DNA from: CAYGBM01 sp964348225
GTDB lineage: Bacteria > Patescibacteriota > Minisyncoccia > Minisyncoccales > CG1-02-41-26
Direction of reading: 5' to 3'
DNA: 16,007 nt
NCBI GenBank assembly: GCA_964348225.1
Contig: CAYGBM010000049.1
Span: 1-16,007, forward strand
Below are positions 5,109 to 10,468 of the stretch, in pieces. Position 1 is the first letter of the stretch. The number at the start of each line of letters is the position of its first letter. Both the position numbers and the translations under genes were made by a program. The notes below the pieces were generated by a model. It did not search any database and had not been told where the DNA came from. It worked only from the letters and a program-made list of their open reading frames with translations.

Positions 5109-5695
5109 AAGAAGAGGCGGATAGATTGATGAAGCAAAAAGGAAATATCAGGGGAGCGGTTTTGAAAACTCACGCTGTTTATATTCGTCATAGAGAAGGG
5201 GAGGAAGGAGTGAAAAAGGTAGAAGAAAAATTAAAGGAATTAGGTTATTCTTTAAAGTTTAAGGAGATTAAGCTTATGGGGTGGTATCCGGACGGCCTTA
5301 GGGTTTTAGCAATGCTTTGCGCCAAAAAGCTTTTTAACTGGACCGAAAAAGATATTTTTGAGATGGGCAATACCGCACCAAAATATTCATTTATTGTTTC
5401 GTTGTTTATGAAATATTTTTTGTCAGTGAAAGACTCGTATGAGGCAAGTCCTGGCTATTGGCGAAAACATTTTGATTTCGGGGAATTAGAAGCCCCTGAA
5501 TTTAATGAAAAAGAAAAATACCTGGTGGTTCGGTTAAAGGGGTACAAATCGCATCCTCTTGAATGCGTTTATCAACGGGGCTATTTTCTGAGGATTGCTC
5601 AATATGTAATAAAAAGCAAGAAAATAACCATTGAAGAAACAAAATGCCCCTTTAGGGGAGATCGCTTTCACGAGCATATAATTAGGTGGGAATAA
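5084..5695 (+). CDS. V4R/HNOB-like sensor-domain protein
   Basis: This soluble protein has 203 residues. After a charged N-terminus, residues 20-50 (GNIRGAVLKTHAVYIRHREG then EEGVKKVEEKLKELG) fit the opening of the V4R / heme-NO-binding-like superfamily, in which a strand is followed by a G.EG helix. The middle holds a long helical region (GWYPDGLRVLAMLCAKKLF). The end, KITIEETKCPFRGDRFHEHI then IRWE, matches the closing E..C...GD..CE..I.W motif of V4R domains, though the second conserved Cys is replaced by His. Such domains bind small molecules, fatty acids or metals and usually act as sensors. It is followed after one base by a PAS gene, so the two probably form a sensory unit. The ligand is unknown and the family call is by pattern. 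Confidence 0.65.
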   Translation: MGAKTSSLKEEADRLMKQKGNIRGAVLKTHAVYIRHREGEEGVKKVEEKLKELGYSLKFKEIKLMGWYPDGLRVLAMLCAKKLFNWTEKDIFEMGNTAPKYSFIVSLFMKYFLSVKDSYEASPGYWRKHFDFGELEAPEFNEKEKYLVVRLKGYKSHPLECVYQRGYFLRIAQYVIKSKKITIEETKCPFRGDRFHEHIIRWE

Positions 5696-5696
5696 G

Positions 5697-6308
5697 ATGA
5701 AAAAAGGACCCATAAGCCAAAAAGACATTTTACTCAAGAGGACACAAGAGGACTTAGAGGACTTGGTGATGTATGTTGAAGAATTGACTACATTTTTGCC
5801 TTTGGCTGTTTGCAGCGTGAATCCCATAGGAGTTATCACCAAGGTCAACAAGGCCTTTGAGGATTTAACTGGTTATACCTCTATTGAAATCGTGGGTGGA
5901 CCCGTGGAGCCTCTTTTCTTGGAAAAAGATCGGTTAGAAAAATTACTGAATGAGGTTACTGAAAAAGAAATTAGGGGCAGTGGAGAGTTAACCTTGCTTT
6001 CTAAAACAGGCAAGAAAATTCCAGTGAGTGTTTCCGCTTCCATTAGGAAGGACATAAACGAACGTTTTATAGGGTATTTTATGGGCATTACTGACATCAC
6101 TGAGCTCAGAGAGTTTCAGGAAAAGTTAGAGGAAAAGGTTCAGGAGAGAACTAAAGAGCTCCAAGCAAAGGTAGAGGAATTGGAGAGATTCCACCGCTTG
6201 ACCGTTGGCCGCGAGTTGAAGATGATGGAATTGAAGAAGTCTCTTGATGAAGCCCAAAAAGAACTTCAAGGGTCAAAAGAAAAAGCGGCAGAGAAAAATA
6301 GGATATAA
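5697..6308 (+). CDS. PAS-domain protein with C-terminal coiled coil, no output domain
   Basis: A PAS domain spans residues about 32-135: LPLAVCSVNPIGVITKVNKA, FEDLTGYTSIEIVG, then TLLSKTGKKIPVSVSASIRK and FIGYFMGITDITE. From residue 137 the chain is a long coiled coil (LEEKVQERTKELQAKVEELE onward to about 195), like the linker that joins PAS domains to a HisKA helix. The protein ends there: no H-box, ATPase, GGDEF or DNA-binding domain follows. AGGTGG seven bases upstream supports the start. The gene begins one base after the V4R stop, so they are co-translated. It may be a naturally stand-alone sensor or a truncated histidine kinase. The signal is unknown. Confidence 0.85.
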   Translation: MKKGPISQKDILLKRTQEDLEDLVMYVEELTTFLPLAVCSVNPIGVITKVNKAFEDLTGYTSIEIVGGPVEPLFLEKDRLEKLLNEVTEKEIRGSGELTLLSKTGKKIPVSVSASIRKDINERFIGYFMGITDITELREFQEKLEEKVQERTKELQAKVEELERFHRLTVGRELKMMELKKSLDEAQKELQGSKEKAAEKNRI

Positions 6309-6325
6309 AGATAGTAGGTTGGGGC

Positions 6326-6353
6326 TTGACAAGTATTTTTAGATTGATATACT
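6326..6353 (+). promoter_or_regulatory. Strong promoter TTGACA-16-TATACT
   Basis: A perfect TTGACA (6326-6331), a 16-base spacer and TATACT (6348-6353) with a TGn extension make this the strongest promoter in the window. Transcription would start near 6360. It overlaps the palindrome at 6350-6369 and drives the 22-codon frame at 6376. Confidence 0.75.
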
Positions 6354-6369
6354 TTACTTAAGTAAAGTA
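6350..6369. promoter_or_regulatory. Probable operator: perfect 20-bp palindrome
   Basis: TACTTTACTTAAGTAAAGTA is a perfect inverted repeat with no central spacer. It covers the end of the -10 box and the expected transcription start. That is the classic place for a dimeric repressor to block RNA polymerase. No transcription factor gene is adjacent, so the regulator is unknown. Confidence 0.6.
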
Positions 6370-6375
6370 GACATT

Positions 6376-6444
6376 ATGGCTAAGTGGGATAATTCAACAT
6401 TAGTTCATCACGATCATCCTCCGCAGGCGAAGGGAATCTTTTGA
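6376..6444 (+). CDS. 22-codon peptide with His-His-Asp-His, leader or precursor peptide
   Basis: The frame runs from ATG 6376 to TGA 6442-6444, 16 bases after the expected transcription start. The peptide begins MAKWDNSTLV and continues HHDHPPQAKGIF, with three His in four residues followed by Pro-Pro. There is only a weak purine stretch before the start. Two roles fit. It could be an attenuation leader: the stop codon directly abuts the left arm of an antiterminator-like pairing (6432-6440), and the His codons lie 25 bases before it. Or it could be a precursor peptide for the radical SAM/SPASM proteins encoded downstream; PqqA, the substrate of PqqE, is equally short, but the PqqA E...Y motif is absent. 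It could also be chance. Confidence 0.45.
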   Translation: MAKWDNSTLVHHDHPPQAKGIF

Positions 6445-6503
6445 TTTCTATTTTTCGTTAGTTAGCATTAGAGAAGATTTCCTCCGCCAACGGAGGATTT
6501 TTT
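6417..6503 (+). promoter_or_regulatory. Candidate attenuator with mutually exclusive RNA pairings
   Basis: GGGAATCTT (6432-6440) can pair with AAGATTTCC (6474-6482) over nine positions with one G-U. That pairing takes three bases from the 5' arm of the terminator stem 6480-6486/6491-6497, so both cannot form fully. In addition TCCTCCG (6417-6423) duplicates the terminator 5' arm and could pair with CGGAGGA (6491-6497). A ribosome at the peptide stop codon would cover 6432-6440 and free the terminator; one stalled on the His codons would leave it exposed. No clear promoter is visible between here and the gene at 6604, which agrees with control by read-through. Confidence 0.45.
6480..6503 (+). 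terminator. Rho-independent terminator TCCTCCG-CCAA-CGGAGGA-T6
   Basis: A perfect 7-bp GC-rich stem (6480-6486 with 6491-6497), a four-base loop and six T (6498-6503) form a textbook intrinsic terminator about 140 bases after the expected transcription start. Confidence 0.85.
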
Positions 6504-6505
6504 AT

Positions 6506-6525
6506 GCCTTTTAAATAAGGCTTTT
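6506..6525 (+). terminator. Second, weaker terminator hairpin
   Basis: GCCTT (6506-6510) pairs with AAGGC (6517-6521), followed by TTTTGTTCTTTT. It stands three bases after the first terminator, giving a tandem arrangement before the radical SAM genes. Confidence 0.45.
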
Positions 6526-6603
6526 GTTCTTTTAAAAGACGGAACCTTGTTCCTTGAGAATTCAAATCCAGTTTACAGATTGGAGAATAGGAGGAGAACA
6601 GAC

Positions 6604-7737
6604 ATGGAATGGGACTATTTGATCGCCAGTATCACGGACACTTGCGACAACAGGTGCCCGGGGTGCTATCGGGTGCTGCAGCAGACATTGAGTTATCAGG
6701 CTCAGCACATGACCTTGGGAAACTTTTCAAGGATTATGAAGCTCTTTGTTGGTCAGGGCGGTGTCTCCATTGACTTTGTTGGTGGTGAGCCTACTCTTAA
6801 TCCTGCTTTTCTGGATATGGTGGAACTGTGTGTTCAGGCGGACATTGAGATATGGATTTACACCAACATGCGCAGTTTTGGTCGAGAGATCGATCTAGCT
6901 TCGTGCTTGCTATCGCTTGGTGGTGACATCACTGTTGTTGGTAAATTGAATGTGCCTGACCCTTCAGAACCAGAGCAGAGGAGGTTTCAGGCCCAACTCA
7001 TTGGTGCTTCGGAAAAAGCAGTTGATGAAATGTGGCAAGGGCTTTTTAATCTGCTGACAGCAGGTTTTCCTGAGGGCAAGATTGGTATCGAGAACTTGGT
7101 CAGGAAAACAAACATTGGCTTGGCATCAAAGGTTTACGAGAGGGGTCTTCAGATGGGTTTTTTCGTTGACCTTGAGATCCCGACCTGTCCGGTGGGTAGT
7201 TGTGAGAGTTCTTTCCGCCAATGGTTGGAGCTTTTCCCGACCAAAGATCAGATGTTGGTCTGCCTCGCTGAAGTTGCAGCCGTCAATGAGCGTTATGGCA
7301 TTCCGCCTTGCACACCAATGGTGCCTCACCTGACAGGTCGCAATGCCGAAGGTGTGGGTACTGGCTGTGTCTCTTTCAAGCAAGGAGCCTTGCTGACAGA
7401 AGCTGATGGTCGAGTAGGGATGTGCACTAGTGGTACGCCGCTTCTTGCTGAGGGTGGTCGACAACTGAACATCCTCAAAGATCCATTAGAGGTCGTTTTT
7501 TGCCATCCTGACCTCTTGGCGCGGCGTCAAAGTTGCGCGCAGGCTAATATTAAAAGTGGACCCTGTGCTACCTGTGAACACTGGGACAACTGTTTGGCAG
7601 GATGTGCGGCGCTGCGGGAGACCCTTGGTTTGATCTTTAACTCTTACCCTTTCTGCTATTTACACGACTGGCTGACGCCAGCCGAGTTAGAAGCGTTATT
7701 TCAAAAGAGGAGGACACGCGATGAGAGACCCGCTTGA
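6604..7737 (+). CDS. Radical SAM/SPASM-domain enzyme
   Basis: The start at ATG 6604 is set by AGGAGG at 6589-6594, nine bases upstream; a longer in-frame TTG start at 6547 is unlikely. The protein has 377 residues. Cys14, Cys18 and Cys21 (TDTCDNRCPGCY) form the CX3CX2C motif that holds the [4Fe-4S] cluster cleaving S-adenosylmethionine. GGEPT (60-64) is the usual SAM-binding motif. The C-terminus has a SPASM pattern: Cys255, Cys274, then CX2CX5CX3C at 321/324/330/334 and Cys351, which should bind two auxiliary clusters. SPASM enzymes mostly modify peptides or protein side chains. The gene is clearly GC-richer than its surroundings. It overlaps the next gene by 17 bases. The substrate is unknown; the peptide at 6376 is a candidate. 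Confidence 0.93.
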   Translation: MEWDYLIASITDTCDNRCPGCYRVLQQTLSYQAQHMTLGNFSRIMKLFVGQGGVSIDFVGGEPTLNPAFLDMVELCVQADIEIWIYTNMRSFGREIDLASCLLSLGGDITVVGKLNVPDPSEPEQRRFQAQLIGASEKAVDEMWQGLFNLLTAGFPEGKIGIENLVRKTNIGLASKVYERGLQMGFFVDLEIPTCPVGSCESSFRQWLELFPTKDQMLVCLAEVAAVNERYGIPPCTPMVPHLTGRNAEGVGTGCVSFKQGALLTEADGRVGMCTSGTPLLAEGGRQLNILKDPLEVVFCHPDLLARRQSCAQANIKSGPCATCEHWDNCLAGCAALRETLGLIFNSYPFCYLHDWLTPAELEALFQKRRTRDERPA

Positions 7738-8743
7738 TCGAATTGGTGTCTTTATGCTGGCAGATCCGGTTTTGGGCATTTCCTTAGAACAGGCAAAGCA
7801 AGCGCTTGATGCAGTGCTTGCTTTCAACGAGGATGGCCTGTACTTGGGTCGGGCTGGCATGACAGGTCAATGTTCAACCACAACCAAGTGGCAGTGGCTG
7901 CTGGAGTATATTCACTACGCAGTCGTTGAAAGAGGCCAGGGTTCGGCCGTGCACATCTATGGGGATCTTCAGGGAATGACTCAGAGTTTGGCTCGAGACA
8001 TCCGCGAAATGGGTGTCCGGATTTTTGGCGAGTGGTTTGGCCCCAGCTTAGACGAGACGGGAGTAAGGGCAATGATGTCTCAGGGTTCGTCGCGAGACAA
8101 GGCTGAAGCCATGCTTGAGGGCATTCAGAATGCCTTGGCAGTCAAAGCGCTTACAGGCATTGAGTTCCAGATTAATCGTTGGAATATCGAATATCTGGAG
8201 CCTTTTGTGCAACTTTGCCTTAGACTGGGTGTTGATCCGCACCTCGAAATGCAGGAGATGCAGTTTGAGCGTGGTGGCGACCTTGTAGGTCTTAGACGAG
8301 TTTATCAAGAAAGACTGCCGTCTCAAGAACAGTTGCGTCAAGCAGCACGTATGGTAGCTGATCTGACCGGCCAGGGGGTTGATGAGGTTTTGAGTCCATT
8401 TTTCTGCTTGGGCAATAGCGGACTTCAATACGGCCAGTGTAACTACTGGTTTGAGAACGGGCTCTTTGTCTGGCCAGATGGCAAAGGTGGCTTGGTACGA
8501 ACGGCCTGCTTGTCAGACAAAACAATCATTGACCCTAGGTTTGAACCTTCGGTAAGGCGCCTGGAAGAGCACCTCGGTCATCCGTTGGTAGCTATGCGTC
8601 GCAGCTTCAAGCAGGGCGACATGGCTGAGACCAAGTGTGCTACTTGCCAGTGGTGGGGCGTGTGTCGGTCTGGCTGTCGTGCTATGGCTTTTCTAGCCTC
8701 TGGCAGCGACTTTGCGCCTGACCCCAATTGTTGGAAGGAATAG
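7721..8743 (+). CDS. SPASM-type protein lacking the radical SAM cysteine motif
   Basis: GAGGAGG seven bases upstream fixes the ATG at 7721, inside the end of the previous gene. The protein has 340 residues. Its C-terminal third repeats the neighbour's pattern: Cys240, Cys263, CX2CX5CX3C at 306/309/315/319 and Cys337, so it should hold SPASM-type iron-sulfur clusters. The N-terminal part has the length and strand/helix rhythm of a radical SAM barrel (GDLQGMTQSLARDIREMGVR, GIEFQINRWNIEYLEPFVQL), but Cys51 stands alone and no CX3CX2C or GGEP motif exists, so it should not cleave SAM. I infer a non-catalytic partner of the upstream enzyme, for substrate binding or electron transfer. It has the same elevated GC and strong ribosome binding site, so the two were probably acquired together. 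Confidence 0.8.
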   Translation: MRDPLDRIGVFMLADPVLGISLEQAKQALDAVLAFNEDGLYLGRAGMTGQCSTTTKWQWLLEYIHYAVVERGQGSAVHIYGDLQGMTQSLARDIREMGVRIFGEWFGPSLDETGVRAMMSQGSSRDKAEAMLEGIQNALAVKALTGIEFQINRWNIEYLEPFVQLCLRLGVDPHLEMQEMQFERGGDLVGLRRVYQERLPSQEQLRQAARMVADLTGQGVDEVLSPFFCLGNSGLQYGQCNYWFENGLFVWPDGKGGLVRTACLSDKTIIDPRFEPSVRRLEEHLGHPLVAMRRSFKQGDMAETKCATCQWWGVCRSGCRAMAFLASGSDFAPDPNCWKE

Positions 8744-8778
8744 AGTAAGGATTGGATAGGGTTAAAAAGGCTAGGTAG

Positions 8779-8804
8779 GGGGCAGAGATTAAACTCTCTG
8801 CCCC
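8779..8804 (+). terminator. 10-bp hairpin after the SPASM genes
   Basis: GGGGCAGAGA (8779-8788) pairs perfectly with TCTCTGCCCC (8795-8804) around a six-base loop. There is no T run after it, so it may act as a weak terminator, an mRNA 3' stabiliser or a processing site between the SPASM pair and the aminotransferase. Confidence 0.55.
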
Positions 8805-8831
8805 ACTCATAAAAAATTAAGTTAAAAAAAT

Positions 8832-9950
8832 ATGAAAATTAAAGCTTCAAAATTAAGAGAATGGAATACTCAATTTGAGTTTTCTGTGAAAACTAATATT
8901 TCTGGTTGTTCAGTTTACCCCTTAACCACTAAAGAACTTTTTTCGATCGTTGGCGAAAAGGCAAGGGAGGCCTATGAAGATTTAAGCCTTGCTTACACTA
9001 AGGCGTGGGGCGAGAATCTATTGCGCCAAGAGATTGCTAAAACTTATCAGAAAGTTAATTCTGACAATGTTTTGGTGACTACTGGAGCTATAGAGGCGAT
9101 CTTTCTGATTATGAATGCTATTGTTGAGCCTGGAGACGAGATTATTTGTTTTTTCCCTAGTTACCAGGCTTTGTTTCAAGTAGCTGAAACTTGTGGTGCT
9201 AAGATCAGATGGTGGCCGCTTAATCAAGAAAACAATTTTGTCCCTGATATGAAGCACTTAGAGAAATCAATCACCTCTAAGACAAAAGCTATTGTGATTA
9301 ATCAGCCTCAGGTACCAACTGGTTTTGTTTTTGATCAAAAAGACTGTGAAAGACTGATAGCTATTTGCAGGAAGTTCAATCTTTATCTTGTTTCTGATGA
9401 AGTAGCTCGCTGGCTTTATCTAAGGCAGGAAGGTGAGACTTTGCCAGCCGCTGATCTTTATGAGAAAGCTATTAGTATTGGTGATTTTTCAAAACCTTTT
9501 GGCGCTGGAGGGCTAAGAATTGGTTGGTTAGCCTCACACGATAAGGGTGTTTTAGAAAAATGTATTCCCCTGCGAGGCTATACTACTATGAGCAACTCAG
9601 CCCCTAGTGAGTGCCTGGCAACGCTTATTCTCAAAAACAGAGAAAAGATCTTAGAGCCACGCCTAGAAACCGCAAGACGAAACTACCAGATTCTGGGAGA
9701 TTTTGTGGCAGAAAACAGTGAATCACTCTCACTTATCAAACCAAAGGGTGGGGTGACAGCTTTTGTCAAGCTTGAAAACGAGATTGATTCAGGAGCATTT
9801 TGTCGCGGTCTAATCCAGCAAGAAAACATTTTGCTTGTGCCCGGAGATGTTTATGCAGTAAAAGATAGAGTAAGAGTTGGGTTTGGTTGCAGGGCAGAAG
9901 TCTTTCAAAAAGGATTAGAAGGTCTAGAGAGGTATTTGGCGAAAATTTAG
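8832..9950 (+). CDS. PLP-dependent aminotransferase, class I/II fold
   Basis: This 372-residue fold-type I enzyme carries the family motifs. TTGAIEAI (83-90) binds the PLP phosphate. NQPQVPTGFVF (157-167) is a variant of the usual N-P-x-N-P-T-G. SDE (188-190) holds the Asp that contacts the pyridine nitrogen. Lys221 in SIGDFSKPFGAGGLRIGW is the Schiff-base lysine. The C-terminal RVRVGFGCR (346-354) should bind the substrate carboxylate. It would move an amino group between an amino acid and a keto acid in the cytoplasm, but related enzymes also do cyclisation or elimination. The ATG has no Shine-Dalgarno sequence, and the base composition is ordinary for the window, unlike the preceding SPASM pair. 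A shared pathway with them is possible but not shown. Confidence 0.9.
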   Translation: MKIKASKLREWNTQFEFSVKTNISGCSVYPLTTKELFSIVGEKAREAYEDLSLAYTKAWGENLLRQEIAKTYQKVNSDNVLVTTGAIEAIFLIMNAIVEPGDEIICFFPSYQALFQVAETCGAKIRWWPLNQENNFVPDMKHLEKSITSKTKAIVINQPQVPTGFVFDQKDCERLIAICRKFNLYLVSDEVARWLYLRQEGETLPAADLYEKAISIGDFSKPFGAGGLRIGWLASHDKGVLEKCIPLRGYTTMSNSAPSECLATLILKNREKILEPRLETARRNYQILGDFVAENSESLSLIKPKGGVTAFVKLENEIDSGAFCRGLIQQENILLVPGDVYAVKDRVRVGFGCRAEVFQKGLEGLERYLAKI

Positions 9951-10002
9951 AGACTTTTGTTTAGCTTTGTTTCCTATTAAAGAATTAAAAAGGAGACATT
10001 CC

Positions 10003-10056
10003 GTGTCTTTTATACTGTCTCATTTGTCTCATTTTAGCTTAAGACAACAGCCTTGA
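10003..10056 (+). CDS. 17-codon mini-ORF behind a good ribosome binding site
   Basis: AAGGAG (9990-9995) lies seven bases before a GTG at 10003, which opens a frame reading MSFILSHLSHFSLRQQP to TGA 10054-10056. The bases also form a weak AGACA/TGTCT hairpin. It sits in the 259-base gap between the aminotransferase and the 59-aa gene, in which I otherwise see only the repeat at 10117. It may be a chance Shine-Dalgarno match. Confidence 0.15.
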   Translation: MSFILSHLSHFSLRQQP

Positions 10057-10116
10057 TCGAGAGGCGTTTTGGCTGAATTTAGATTAAAACTAAAATAGAC
10101 AGAGTTTTTAGGGGTA

Positions 10117-10163
10117 TTATAACTGAAATAAGCAATTTCTCCTAAGAGAGGGGATTTTGTTTT
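10117..10163 (+). repeat. Intergenic repeat with terminator hairpin, copy 3
   Basis: This shorter, diverged copy of the repeats at 2519 and 4354 shares ATTATAAC and AAGCAATTTC. TCTCCT (10138-10143) pairs with AGGGGA (10149-10154); the one changed base keeps pairing through a G-U, which suggests that the hairpin is under selection. TTTTGTTTT follows. It terminates transcription ahead of the promoter at 10162. Confidence 0.65.
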
Positions 10164-10189
10164 GATTTCAGTAATTTTTGTGGTAGAAT
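10162..10189 (+). promoter_or_regulatory. Promoter TTGATT-16-TGGTAGAAT
   Basis: The -35 box TTGATT (10162-10167) merges with the terminator T tract. The spacer is 16 bases and the -10 box is TAGAAT (10184-10189) with a TGn extension. Transcription would start near 10196, 14 bases before the ATG at 10210. Confidence 0.6.
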
Positions 10190-10209
10190 ATAATAATTAA
10201 TAAAATATT

Positions 10210-10389
10210 ATGCATAACATTCACAAAAAAGGAGTAGGGGGTGCTTTTTACTTTTTGGGCTTTATTGGAGCTGCTGTCTATTTCATCGGGCATGCTTCAA
10301 CATTTTGGATGGGGGTTCTCGGTTTTTTGAAAGCCATAGTTTGGCCCGCATTCCTGGTTTATCGAGCTTTTGAGTTTTTAATTAAATAG
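10210..10389 (+). CDS. Small two-helix membrane protein, 59 aa
   Basis: After a basic N-terminus (MHNIHKKGVG), two hydrophobic helices span about residues 11-30 (GAFYFLGFIGAAVYFIGHAS) and 32-57 (WMGVLGFLKAIVWPAFLVYR onward). The pattern G.AVYFI..A..FW.GV.G.LKA.VWPAFLVY is one I recognise from short conserved proteins of unknown function in several low-GC and candidate-phylum bacteria. The frame stops at TAG 10387-10389. No Shine-Dalgarno sequence is present; a promoter lies just upstream. It precedes the bactofilin-like envelope gene by 80 bases and may be expressed separately. Function unknown; location most likely the cytoplasmic membrane. Confidence 0.8.
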   Translation: MHNIHKKGVGGAFYFLGFIGAAVYFIGHASTFWMGVLGFLKAIVWPAFLVYRAFEFLIK

Positions 10390-10468
10390 ATGTTTGGATA
10401 TTGTTGCAGGATAGATTTTTTATTTTTTTAAAATATGTTATCCTAAAATAAGTTAACAAAATAAAACT

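Noticed and set aside
7082..8525. Several open frames on both strands within the SPASM gene pair
   Set aside because: They are shadows permitted by the higher GC content. The two main frames carry the cysteine motifs and ribosome binding sites.
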